Assembly: GCA_035578175.1 (NCBI GenBank)
Contig: JAQMRL010000003.1
Span: 85,075,969-85,139,968, forward strand
Source of the DNA: Catonia carolina
Taxonomy: Eukaryota > Arthropoda > Insecta > Hemiptera > Achilidae
Direction: 5' to 3'
DNA: 64,000 nt
Shown: positions 22,401-32,873 of the stretch, piece after piece
How the letters are laid out: the number at the start of each line of letters is the position of its first letter
Numbering within the stretch: the stretch's first letter is position 1
Notes under the pieces: model-generated
What the model was told of the DNA's origin: nothing
Database searches by the model: none
Seen by the model: only the letters and a program-made list of their open reading frames with translations
Program-made: the position numbers and the translations under genes

Positions 22401-25400
22401 ATCCTCAATAAGTATGTTTGTAGTGACAATTTATAAACAAATTTAATATGGTTTTGTTCAAAATTAAATGGGCTACATGATAGATGTGCCAACTTGTGTA
22501 AAAAATATAATTATAAACTAGTTATTTTGTGTGAAAGTGTTAAAAACAATTTTCTTCGATTGCTTGTACTGAATTTAAATTTTTTAAAAAAGACAAGCAT
22601 TAGTTTTGATCATGTATATGCAATTCTTCATCTATTTTTAAGGTAAGACCAAAATTTCAAGTCTCTAGAATTATTACTTTATCTGTAATCTAATTAAACA
22701 AATATGCTTGCTTTATACATCAAAAGTGGCTTGGCATTTAATGGACAACCATGGTGAAAGAGGGTGGCACTGAAAGGGTTAATAAGATCCTACAATGTGA
22801 ATTTGTATTCAACTTAAATGTATAAACAATGAAATGTATTAAACAGTAGCATTTTCATATTGTGTTGAAAAGTATATTCTGTTGTGTTTGTTTAGGTGTG
22901 CAGAAGATGATTGTTCCTGGTTCTTCCATAAAATCAAGTAGAGAGGCTCTGAGACTTGCTAGAATATATCCTGACACGCTTTATTCGACTGCTGGTAATT
23001 TAACACAGTTAAATGTTACTTATTTGTTAGTTCTAATTTTTAAATGATTCAAAAACTATTTTTATTTTTAATAAGTAGAATTAAAATTCATAAATAATGG
23101 TATCATTTGTATGTAAATAATTTGGTTTTTGTTACCCAATTACAGTATAATCTTGATTCTGAAACCCGCTTTACCATAACAAATCCAGAAAACTTTTTTA
23201 ATTTGGTAATTACTCAATTTCAATATTGTCTGTACACACAGTACACCATTGAAATAAGTAATGTCGTAATAGTACAGAACAGTGTTAAATGAAATAAATT
23301 ACGAATATAAGGAAGGTTTCACTATTCTAGGAATTTGTATTCTTATTTTTCATCTCCAGAATGTGCTTCTAACAAAACAATATCGTGATGTTGCTGCAAA
23401 AATGATTTTATCTCAAAAATCTCACACCTTTTAAAAATTGAAGTCGTCGCTGCGAGTCAGCTGTTTAACAGTTGATTTTCGGAGACGAAGGTTCCTGGTT
23501 CAAATCCTAGTAAAGGTAGTTACTTTTATACAGATTTGAATACTAGACAGTGGTTACCAGTGTACTTTGATGGTTGGGGTTCAATTAACTATACTCTCTC
23601 AGGAATGGTCGGCCTGTGTCTGTACAAGACTACACATCATACACAACATCTTCATCTCATTGGGTCATGGGGTTACTTATTGTTCTGAATTGAATAGATT
23701 GCAAAGTATACAAATTAGGAATAAAAAAAACTTTTTAAAAAAGACTTAATAATTTAAAAAGATTCAGTAAATATTAATTATGTGCAACATTACATTTTGT
23801 TATCTTGAAATTTCTGTATTTTGTTTTTACATACTAATAAAAAGTCATAAAGAATACTGCATAAATCAGTTTTACTATTTTGAAATCCTAAAAGTATGTT
23901 ATCCGCAATTTCATATATCTGAAGTTGGGTCTGCCCGCTATATTTCGGTTCAGTGGGGTTTTACTGTAATTCTAAACTCTCAATATTCTTCAAAATTTAA
24001 TCTTTAGTTTAACAAGATAATGATAATCTTATAATGGAAAAATTAAAGGCAATTTTTATTTCATAAATATTATTGTAGTTTTGAATTCATTTGTGGTATG
24101 GTTTTGCTTCCTTGTAGAAAATCCTAAGAATTTAGAATCTTAGAATGTAGTGAATGCTTTCAATTGTATTTGTCTTTTTGTTCAGGTGTTCACCCACACG
24201 ATGCTAAGTCATGGACTAACGAATCATTTGCCGAGTTAAAAACAATCGCCGATTGTCCGGAGTGTGTTGCAATTGGAGAATGCGGACTTGATTATAATAG
24301 AGATTTTTCACCTCCAGAAATACAACAGATTGTGTTTGAAAAACAAGTTAGTAGAATGGTGTACTTATCGCTTTGTTTGTTGTTGTACTATTAGAATATG
24401 TTGAAGATGTGGTGTGTTTTACATGGAATTCAGTATTTTCAATGATTACTGACTACTAATGAGATTGATAGTTTACGGAACTTTAAAATTTAATGCGACT
24501 AAAATTTTGTAATGTAAAATAACTAAATGCGACTAAAATTTTGTAACACTTGATTCTGTACGAATTACTTTGGATAGTCAGTGTTGTTGTTTAATATGAG
24601 ATAAAAGTGCACCTTAATGGGTTGAAGTAATCACTTAAACTATTGTACAGCCGAATAGTCATACTTTTTAAAGTTATTATTTCTTCTTCTTCTTCTTGAG
24701 ATGCCTATCCATTCTGAATATTGGCGAATGTCATAGCAACTCTTACTTTGTTGTACTACAAAATGGTTCTTCTGGGCACTTCCCTAACCAAGTTCTCAGA
24801 TTTTGAAGCATGACACCCTTTTCTGCCAGATCCAATCAATCAGATATTGGTTTTTAGAATTTATTTTATTTATATTTTAGTTTTTAGAATTTTGGTTTTT
24901 ATTATATGGCTCTATTATTGATGATAGTGGATCCACCGAAACATGTTAGTAAGCAATACGATTATGTAATATAAACGTAAAACCGAGTGGTACAGGAGCT
25001 ATAACAGGCCAGTGAAAAAAAAAAAAAATTTACAAAAAAATTGAATGTAGGTTGCAAGTTGCATTTCAAAGATGTATTTGTATTTTGTGTTATTATTAAT
25101 TATTTTTGGTTTACTAATTCATTTTAATTTGGGTTTCAGATCGAACTCGCTTGCGAATTGAAAAAACCATTATTTATACACGAACGAGATGCTCATGACG
25201 ATGTAATGACAATATTGACTAGGCATAAGGAATCACTACCTCCTGTCTTTCTTCATTCATTTTCAGGGAATTGTAAACAAGCTAAGAAATATATTGATAT
25301 GGGAATATATCTGGGTATTACAGGTCAGTGTATTACATTTACAGATCAGATGTACTTTTCCTTGTCTCTTTATTTACTATCAGATGTACTTTTCCTTGTC

Positions 25401-28400
25401 TCTTTATTTTTCTAACAGTAAATAATTAATCTTGTAAATATTCTGTGAAGAACAGCTATTAATTAAATTCTGTTAAAAACTAGGACAGTAGTATTTCTCG
25501 TCATTTTTGTTGGATCTGTGTACAATTAGTTTTATTTGTCTGAAAATGGCTGTAGTACTGTAGAACTACAGTTAACGAAGCTGTTGTGGACGAGGCCTAA
25601 TTTTGATACAAAAACTTGGATAAATGGCCATTGTCTGGCTGATAGCGCTGCAAATGCCAAATGGCAGCGAAAACAAAACTTTTCCGAAAGACTTGTTTTT
25701 TGTTTTGAAGACCATTATGAAGACAAACCATTAACAATAATAGGAAAGGGTTACAAAATTTGATATCTATGGAATAAAAATTTGTAGGGCTGGTAAAATT
25801 GTAAGGAAACTTAATCTGAAAACTTACAAACAATCCAGAAAAGGTATATAAAATTGTGGTACTTACAGTATATCCAATTAAGTATTTTAATGACCAATCT
25901 GTTAAAACAAAAATGGCCACCAATTGCAAAATAAATTAAAAAAAAAATAAAATAAGTGCACTTTTGTATAAACAGATAGATTGTAGTTGGACTGTTGTGC
26001 CCCCCCCCCCTCTACAGCTCGGACCTAGCCCCAAGTGATTATTACTTATTCCCAAAATTAAGGAACACTTGGGTGGCCTACGCTTCAGTACCGATGACGA
26101 AGTCAAGGAAGAGGTTACTCCAAGGATTGGCGGCAGAATTCTACAACATGAGGATAGAAAAGTTGGAGCATTGTCTGCAAAAGTGTTTGGACAGAAACTG
26201 CGATTATCTAGGAAAATAGCGTAAGTTTTAAGCTTTAAATTGATGTATAACACTAAGATAAAAAATATAGCTGTCTAATTTTAAAAATCATGGGAACCTT
26301 ATTTTACGAATGACCTTCATATAATCATGATCCTACTTAAGCTGAATTTTAAAGTGAAATTTAATACATTTAATCTTTGAAAGTCATTCAGTGCAGTAAA
26401 GGTTACTCTGTATATCGTTACAGTGTAATCTTTAAAATTTTGTAACATTTTTCATTGTGTTCTTGCAGGTAGTTTATGTAAGGACAATACAGAAGATGGT
26501 ATTCAAGCATTATTAAAAACAGGTACGTTGCCTTTAGATCTTCTGCTAGTTGAAACTGATTCACCGTTCCTATATCCGAATGCAAGAGCATCCAAATTAC
26601 CAGCTGATGTTAAAGAGGTCCTCACTGAAAGGTGAGTAGGATTAATGTTAAATTAATTTGTGTAAAATATTCAGTACCTGGAGATTTTGAAACCTTCATC
26701 ATAAATTTTTTGACTTTTTTAATGTTATTGTACAGTACTTATTTAATGATCATCTTACTATCTATTGTTTTACGATTATCTTATTACAAACTGTATCAAC
26801 TTTTGGCTTCAATTTCATAAATTAATGAAAATATGCCTTTTCTGTTGTTTGTTGTACTGTATTTACTGCATTTCCTTACTGCTTTCTGACAGTGGTTCTG
26901 TATTAAGTGTGTGTTATATCATTGTGAGCTTGAAGGTTGATGGAATTATCTACAGAATTACTTGATCACATTTTCCAATTTGCTAATGATTACATCACTC
27001 ACATAACTATAAAATAAGTGATTTAATACATTACTTTTCCTTATCAGTACTCACGGCAACGCTGGAAGATGAGATGCGAGGCAGAGCTGTTAGTGATAGT
27101 AGATATTGAAACTCACAATGATACATCACATATAAATTAGCTGTAATCTTTCTCTGTAGACTGATTTTTGCTTTCATGACATTCCGGATGTTTATTATTT
27201 CGTTCCTCTTGTGAATTATCTTAAAAAAACTTCTCTGATCTGTTCGTAGTACAACTCAATACAAGTACTGATACTTATAGCACCTATACTATTTTACAGC
27301 GTTGATGAGCTCTGAACGTACGCATTGCCCCTACCCATTTCATAGCTAGCCAATGATTTGCCATTAACGTTGCCGATACTTGCTCTCATAGCTTTGTTAT
27401 ATATTTCGTCAGCCATTTTTTTTGGTTTTTTAATAACAATTAAAATATATGAACATACAACCAGCTGATTATCATAAAGTATTCCATGTTCACACTCTAT
27501 AATAGACGTGTTCAGTACGAGATACAAGACTTGAGTGAACCACTGTGCCTCTTATACGCATCCGCTCGTAATGTTTGTCAGGTTGATATATTCGTACAAT
27601 CTGACAATGCTGGGAAGTGTTCTGATTGGTCTAAATACGTGGAACAGCAGAGTTCATCAACGGTGAAAAGGATTATAGTACCTATTCAGAAATAAAGTAA
27701 AGAAAGAATGTTGTTCTTGCTGGACTTCGTTCTTTCATAACTAATGACTAGGTGATTTCTAGGAATGATACTTGTGGTATGTGTTGATACACGTGTTGAA
27801 TGATACTTTGGATCTGATACAAAAAATTAATATATTCTCTAGAGCTCGCAGTCCGCAGAAAATGAGTTGGCGGACTGTGGTCCACCAGTTGGTGACCTCT
27901 GGGTTAGATATATGGTTGGATGAAATCATTCCTGTGCTCTACATTAAATAGTGTGTTACAATGCATATAATGTGTTTGAATCTGATGTGTACATTCACTG
28001 ACTAAAGTATTCCTATATCATTTTATCCTTGTGTCTAGTCCAGAACATACACTATCAGTTAAGATATAATAGAAGACTGTACAAGCTTAAAGCCTTTTCC
28101 ACACTGTACGTGATGTGCTTATTTGGATGTACGCCATGCTAGCCACGTGCCAATTCACAGCCGACTATTGCGATGCTATACTGGCCTTATTTATCATCAG
28201 TATTCAGAAAGATGTCAGCTTCTTTGACTGTCCCGCGGTGTGAATCTGGGTTTTTTTGCGGCTTACCTTGGTTTGATGACGGCAGCAGCAGCAGCAGTAG
28301 TGGTGATGAGCTATTTTGTTGTATTTTTGACATCAAGAAACAAGTGGGTACATCCAATCAACAAGAAAAGAAAGTCTTATGGCGAGTATCATCACTTGAT

Positions 28401-29019
28401 GCGTGATCTTGAGCTGGACAATGACAAATTAAGCGCTTATTTAAGTAATTTCCAGTTCTATAAGGTCCTGATAATGGTTGATGGTGGCGTAAGGAAAAAC
28501 GACACCACCTACAGGGAGTGTAGTACTTTGCGTTTGCCACAACGTCTAGCCTTCACTTTGTGCACGTGCGGGCTAAAAACGTGTCTGGCTCGTTTATAAA
28601 GATTACTCAGGGAGCGAACGGTAACCTCGTGTGCCCAGTGTAGCTCGCATGGCCATGGGCCTGCAGTTTGTATAGTCTCATTTGATAAGCAGGGAAGCAA
28701 TATTTTTAAAAGTAGTTTACGGTCAGACATGCACGCTACGTGCAGTGTGAAAAGGCCTTAAGGATTGTTTTCATATGCTTTGTTGGCAGTTGTATTCAAC
28801 TGAGTATAGCTTTGTTGTTTATAGATATTTCTAAAAAAAATTTGTGTAATCTTTTCCAGATCTTTAACATTTTTACAGCGGTATTGTACATTTCAAAGAA
28901 ATGAACCGTGCTCTTTACCAGCAATCGTTGAAATGGTCGCTGGATTATTACAGAAATCGCCTGAAGATATTGCTTTAGCTACTGCATTTAATGCGTTAAA
29001 AGTATTTGGTCTTACATAG
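19282..29019 (+). CDS. TatD: TatD-family metal-dependent nuclease, six coding exons
   Basis: Spliced CDS: 19282-19426, 22896-22994, 24186-24346, 25140-25323, 26469-26631, 28860-29019 (912 nt, 303 aa plus stop). Every junction is GT-AG and phases agree. TatD proteins are TIM-barrel Mg-dependent 3'-5' exonucleases on DNA/RNA linked to DNA repair and apoptotic DNA breakdown. The N-terminus has D-x-G-x-N-L-T instead of the HxH seen in YcfH-type paralogs, as in TatD/TATDN1. Visible landmarks: GVHPHD (82-87), IGECGLD with E113, FIHERDAH with H149, FLHSFSG with H174, VETDSPF with D227, and RNEP (264-267). E113-H149-H174 spacing (36, 25) equals my recollection of E. coli TatD. No signal peptide or membrane segment, so probably cytosolic or nuclear. 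Length is normal and no key residue is missing. The start ATG has an A-rich context with G at +4. Very likely functional; subfamily naming (TatD versus TATDN1) is less certain. Confidence 0.94.
19646..20344 (+). mobile_element. Repeat family E (TA-flanked DNA-transposon-like), in TatD intron 1
   Basis: 699 bp between TA dinucleotides. Left end GTCACTTGAGTCACGAGTTT and right end (other strand) CAGATACTGAAGTCATGAGA are imperfect inverted repeats. Same blocks as 6308-7161. No transposase ORF. Confidence 0.65.
20583..20972 (+). repeat. Repeat family A, longest copy, in TatD intron 1
   Basis: Begins near GGGCAGGTGGAGTGTTAAAT and ends ACCTAAACAACAAG. Contains CCTGTGGTGAATGAAGTGAA and GCATGCTGGTAAGCATACTT. 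A 67-codon open stretch is shared with the - strand copy at 45905-46310, but I do not see protein motifs. Confidence 0.7.
20975..21890 (+). pseudogene. degenerate LINE reverse transcriptase in TatD intron 1
   Basis: Broken frames give DQHGFQKGKST, a palm-like LNKVFNFVDCGVLLKIL, LFTDDISV (compare YADDT) and TVKFLGVSRD. All are in RT order. Multiple frameshifts; the 3' side is cut by the piggyBac insertion at 21899. Confidence 0.75.
21899..22778 (+). mobile_element. piggyBac-type element with TTAA duplication, internally deleted
   Basis: TTAA at 21895-21898 and 22779-22782. Terminal repeats CCCTTCCAGTGCC and CCCTTTCAGTGCC. A 5' remnant of the transposase starts at ATG 22246 (MSEDKLYFGLDDDEICELA, acidic N-terminus as usual for piggyBac) and stops after about 50 codons. 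No DDD domain. 880 bp, non-autonomous. Confidence 0.88.
22896..22994 (+). CDS. TatD: TatD exon 2 (residues 49-81)
   Basis: Acceptor TTTAG, donor G|GTAATT, entry and exit phase 1. Encodes the second barrel strand and helix (VQKMIVPG, then EALRLARIYP and LYSTAG). It lies only 118 bp downstream of the piggyBac derivative that ends at 22778. Confidence 0.92.
23143..23966. mobile_element. possible pogo/Tigger-like MITE with a nested SINE
   Basis: TA-flanked ends CAGTATAATCTTGATTCTG and, on the other strand, CAGTAAAACCCCACTGAAC, followed by an AAACCCGC-like and AAATATAGCGGGC block. The match is partial. A SINE family 1 copy lies inside. Confidence 0.45.
23455..23735 (+). mobile_element. SINE family 1 copy in TatD intron 2
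   Basis: CAGCTGTTTAACAGTTGATT, B box GGTTCAAATCC, GATGGTTGGGGTTCAATTAA, TCATTGGGTCATGGGGTTAC, ending AGGAATAAAAAAAA. The tRNA-like first 50 bp are missing. Confidence 0.85.
24186..24346 (+). CDS. TatD: TatD exon 3 (residues 82-135, metal ligand E113)
   Basis: Acceptor TTCAG, donor GTTAGT. Begins with GVHPHD and contains IGECGLDYNRDFS, with E113 as the conserved metal-bridging Glu. Ends in phase 0. Confidence 0.94.
24680..24697. repeat. (TTC)n microsatellite
   Basis: Run of TTC in TatD intron 3, followed by AGATGCCTATCCATTC; may be the tail of an old retroposon in - orientation. Confidence 0.6.
25140..25323 (+). CDS. TatD: TatD exon 4 (residues 136-196, ligands H149 and H174)
   Basis: Acceptor GTTTCAG, donor G|GTCAGT, exit phase 1. 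Carries PLFIHERDAHDD and FLHSFSG, the two His ligand motifs. Confidence 0.94.
25990..26318 (+). pseudogene. mariner transposase C-terminal fragment in TatD intron 4
   Basis: PLYSSDLAPSDYYLFPKLRN with the third catalytic Asp, then LAAEFYNMRIEKLEHCLQKC and a stop. Followed by a terminus at 26292-26318 whose outer end reads ATGAAGGTCATTCGTAAAA on the other strand. The 5' part is absent. Confidence 0.85.
26469..26631 (+). CDS. TatD: TatD exon 5 (residues 197-250, ligand D227)
   Basis: Acceptor CTTGCAG, donor AG|GTGAGT, exit phase 2. Contains LLVETDSPFLYPN with D227. The mariner tail fragment in intron 4 ends at 26318, about 150 bp upstream of this acceptor. Confidence 0.94.
27280..27690 (+). mobile_element. 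MITE family F, copy 2, in TatD intron 5
   Basis: Inverted orientation relative to 8310-8725. Core termini TTGATGAGCTCTG and CAGAGTTCATCAA. Carries the same open stretch (QSDNAGKCSDWSKYVEQQSS). Confidence 0.75.
27840..27905. repeat. hAT terminal fragment
   Basis: On the other strand CAGAGGTCACCAACTGGTGG leads into ACCACAGTCCGCC, a common hAT terminus. Only one end was found. Confidence 0.6.
28090..28758 (+). mobile_element. PIF/Harbinger-type element with truncated transposase, in TatD intron 5
   Basis: Terminal repeats GCCTTTTCCACACTGTACGT and (other strand) GGCCTTTTCACACTGCACGT, flanked by TTA/TAA as expected for Harbinger. An open frame 28240-28599 carries an Ala run and then the transposase N-terminus (KRKSYGEYHHLMRDLELD, DTTYRECSTL, PQRLAFTL). 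The DDE core is missing. 670 bp. Confidence 0.85.
28860..29019 (+). CDS. TatD: TatD last coding exon (residues 251-303)
   Basis: Acceptor CTTTTCCAG at 28851-28859. The rival acceptor TTTTACAG ending at 28878 was rejected because it shifts the frame and loses the conserved RNEP and the C-terminal helix. Stop TAG at 29017-29019. No clear AATAAA is seen in the first 500 bp downstream, so the 3'UTR end is not defined. Confidence 0.92.
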
Positions 29020-29486
29020 CATTTTATGTTTTTTAGTTATGTTACTTATTGGTTGGCCTGCTTGCTATTTTATATTTTTAATTCATCAACCCATGTTTTA
29101 GTTCTCGTTTTTTCGAATCTAAAATATAGTTGATTTGATCTTTGTTGATTTAGTTACATTGAGTTATCTTTTATTTAAATTTGGGTTATTGAAGTTGAAA
29201 TTGTGTAAGATACAGTTAACTTTCAAGAAAATGGGATCAATTGTTTTGAAAATTAGTTATGTAAGAATATAGTAAACAAAATTTCAGTAAATTGGAATAA
29301 TACCAACCTTATAATCAGAGAATATATAGTTAAACCTCCATAAATGATATCTTCTCTATCAAGACTAACTCCCAAATTGTCTTATTATTTTTGGAAACCA
29401 TAAAGATTATTATGGATTTTTTTAAATTGTTTTTTTCTTTCGCTGGAATCGGACCACCCTGATCATTGAAATGAACATAATGTAAA

Positions 29487-29660
29487 ATTCCTTTGGCGTA
29501 GTTGGTAACGTGTTTGCCTCTCATCATGCGGTCTTGGGTTCAAATCCCACTCAGGCATGGGATATTTTTGTTTGTTACAAAAAATCATTTCATCCTTCAC
29601 AGTTACAACCCAGCGTCGTCGCTGATGACCACTGTAGTTGATGCGACGTTAAATAAACAA
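29487..29660 (+). mobile_element. SINE family 3 copy with tRNA-like head
   Basis: GGCGTAGTTGGTAACGTG (A-box side), CTTGGGTTCAAATCCCACTC (B box), then GTAGTTGATGCGACGTTAAA. The acceptor stem does not pair, so it is not a tRNA gene. Confidence 0.7.
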
Positions 29661-30229
29661 AGGAAAAAACTATTTAATTTTCATCATATGTTAACAGCCG
29701 AAAGACTAGTTTGTATCCCTAGTGATACAGTAAAACAAGTTTTCTGATAGAGCGCTTTTGTTACACTTTACAAATAAACATTCACTTCATATCCATAAAG
29801 TTTAGCTGTAGAAGCCCATTATTTTCAGAGGAGATACAGTAAGTAATTATTTAAGTTACGTATCTTCCTCTTCTGTTCTATAATATTTCAGTTATTTGAC
29901 TGATAATAATTTGAAAGAAACAGAAGTATTTTTTGTAGTCTTGGAATCAGCAGGGTAAGTAAACTTAATTTCACACTTTGTCTATGGTGGTCTTCTACAT
30001 TATTTTTTCAGTTTAGCCTCTTAAAGACCATGGTTAACACATTGGAGTATATAATTTTTAATTGAGTAATGACACCAGATCCTAGGCATTTTTAGCTGTT
30101 TGTCAAAAGGTTGTTGTAAATTAACTGAAAGATTTATTTTTTTAACATTGACATATATTTTAAGTTCTAAATTTCCTTCATTTGATTTAAATATTAACAA
30201 TAAAAAGACTATGCCTTGGTTGACTTGGA
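29661..30229. other. gene-free AT-rich intergenic DNA
   Basis: Downstream of the TatD stop; no gene or repeat recognised. Confidence 0.5.
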
Positions 30230-32165
30230 ACTGGGTTAGTCAGGGCTTAGATAACTTGTAACCCCTTTTCTCGCCTGTAGAGGTAACTTCACCCACACAG
30301 ACCAGTTTGGCCAAAAGGGAACAAAGAAAGGTAGTTGTTGTTGCATAAATGAAGTCAAAGACAAAATACACAGTTAACAGCATAAAATTTAATTCAAATC
30401 GGTTAAATTAGTTCTCTTCTCAAAATATATCATTTACCACAGTATCAAGAAACAACTTTAAATTAAATTCACAGATTTAGTTTAATATAACCAACCAATA
30501 TAATCTAGTTAACAATATAGGAAGGTTACGTTCCATAAATAGTTTTAATTTTTATTTTATTTTACCAAAATTCATTAAATTTTCATTTATAATAATAATA
30601 GCACTACCTAAGCCAACGTTAGCTGTAGTTAAATAATTCAGATTTCAAATACTAAATGGGTACCCTTTTATAGCAAAATTTTAAATATTCTTGACACCTT
30701 AAGTAACTACATGCATAATGTAATAACCATTATAATTTCCTGTAGCAAAGCAAAATATGAATTTAATACAATTAGGATTTCAAAAAAAAAATAATCATAT
30801 TGAATAATTTGTTAAATATTAAAGGCAAGAAGACCAAAATTAACATTACAGATAAATATAAAAGATTTTAAATTTCAAAAAACTTCAAGTTTTAAATTAT
30901 GTGGTTTTTTACCAAATATATATATACATCAACTCAAAAAAATATCAAACAGTCCAAAAGTTCTGACGAAATTAGTATCGGAAAACAAAAGATTTATTTT
31001 TCAAAAATATTTTAACTAAGTAGCTGTTTGAAATTACGCCGCAATTTAAAGCTGAGTATGACTGGTTAAATTGTGTTGTCTGTCCAGAACCAACATGACG
31101 TAGATACACTTGGAAACGCAGTTGATTTTGTTAAATAAAAATATAAAAGTTAACATACCGGAATTTTTCCATAACATGAACGACGAGATCCTTATGAGAA
31201 ACAGATTCCAAACCTTAAACTTCGGCGCAGAATTACATCATTGGGCAGGAATCACTAAGTTTCAGATGATCGGTGTAGCAAGTTCAGCTTTTGAATTCCT
31301 CAAACAGCATCCAAAATATCCCCCAAATTCCATATTTGGGTTGGCGTACAAGTAGGTTAAATTAAGATCGACAGATTTCCCTCATTCCAACTTTAGAATT
31401 GTATTTGGATTTGAAATAGAACTCGAAGTTGACTTGAACCCTTTAACCAAAATTCAAGTAAGATTAGAAATCTTACGCATAACCAAATTTTCACAATAGG
31501 GCAATGAATCCATAATCAAAGCCAAAACAAGATAAAGAAATTTAAGTTAAATAAATTTAGAAAAATAATTCACAAAATAAGTTACATTAGTGATGAAATT
31601 TTTTACAAAGTAACGCAAGCAAATCAGACAATTTTTATAAGGTAAAACGATAAAAAAATAATATTAACGAATTAACCAAGTAGATAATAATAAATAATTT
31701 TTAAGCGAATACATAAGAAAACTGAATGTAAACCATTTTACACTTGACAAAATAAGCAATTAAAAATAAAATTAAATGGAGACGTATTAACCAAAGCATG
31801 GTGCCACGCCCATTTTACATTTTCATTTACACAAAAATTTACTGCTGTATAGAGCTTCCAGTTGTTTGCTTTGCTTGCTAAAACGAAAACCAAAATTACT
31901 TACCATAATTGGGTAAACGTAAGGTCTCAAGTTTTAATCAAAAACTGAGAAAATTAACAATTTTACTAAAGCATTATACAACGTACAACGCACCAAACAA
32001 CTATAGAACAGACTAGACTAGTCACGATACTCGGCAGTAGCAGTAGCCTAACAGCTGATGTCCTACGCCAGTTCGAAAAAGGGCCGCTAGTAACCGCCAC
32101 CTCTCGAGGTAAGAGAAACATTACCGGCGAAGCAGACATGGACAAAAAATTTAAAATAAAATGTA
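30230..32165 (-). other. unclassified 1.9-kb block with promoter-like GC-rich end
   Basis: GC-richer edges (30230-30350 and 31990-32160) enclose AT-rich DNA. Read on the - strand, the GC-rich edge leads to AATTATG|GTAAGTAA at about 31901-31915, like a first exon with a start codon at a splice donor. No later exon with a recognisable protein was found. It could be a transposon or a non-coding transcript. Confidence 0.3.
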
Positions 32166-32873
32166 ACGACGAAGAATAAGTGTTACAAACTGTGGCTCTA
32201 CTGTATTCTGTTTCCCATTTTATTTAATATCCTAAAATCTAATCTTTCATAATCATATAAATTTTACTGTTAATTTTCCTAAAACTTTCTTTATTTCTGC
32301 GTTTGATTCTCTTTATGTTGTCTTATTTTATAATATTTTAATAAAATTTTAATGAATCATATCGAGAACTTCGAATACATCCTTTTTGCAGGCAGGTAAA
32401 TAATATATCATGTGATTATAAAAAAATACATATTAATAAATTTTCTTTATATTGACTGTAAAAATACAAAATGCAATGTTATCTGTTTTCATCAAACAAT
32501 TGGCAAATTTTTCTGTTATCTAATTTTGCTGTAGTTAAAATAACTTTATTTCATTAATAGGTTTTAAAGTTTTGGAGCATTAATAATGTTTAATAAATTA
32601 ATAATAATTATTGTTATGTATTGATCATAAAATGTGGGTTTATGTATTTAAAGAGGCCAATCAAAGCATATCATTGTTGAGTACTATAAACATTTTATTA
32701 TATGTGAAATGAATTTTTAATCATATCTTATTTATTTTATTTACATTATATATTGAAAAAATAATATGCTCATGTGCGAACGATATTTTAAAAAAATGTA
32801 TTTTTCTTTTAGTTAATGAAATCTATATTTTTAAAGTGCTTTTTACTATAAGTTTTAATATTTTATTAATGTA

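Noticed and set aside
28240..28599. 119-codon ORF as a membrane protein gene
   Set aside because: The hydrophobic Ala/Val stretch comes from a GCA repeat; the remainder is a Harbinger transposase N-terminus inside clear TIRs.
28860..28890. Alternative acceptor TTTTACAG at 28871-28878 for the last TatD exon
   Set aside because: Shifts the frame and loses RNEP and the conserved C-terminal residues.
19282..29019. Bacterial contamination or recent horizontal transfer of tatD
   Set aside because: Six exons with proper splice sites, transposon-filled introns and host-like AT content show a resident eukaryotic gene; TatD-type proteins are widespread in insects.
29487..29560. tRNA-like sequence with A and B boxes
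   Set aside because: Acceptor and other stems do not pair, and the downstream body is shared with many SINE family 3 copies. It is a SINE head, not a tRNA gene.
31110..31355. 81-codon + strand ORF
   Set aside because: No recognisable domain, no splice partners, ordinary AT-rich codon content.
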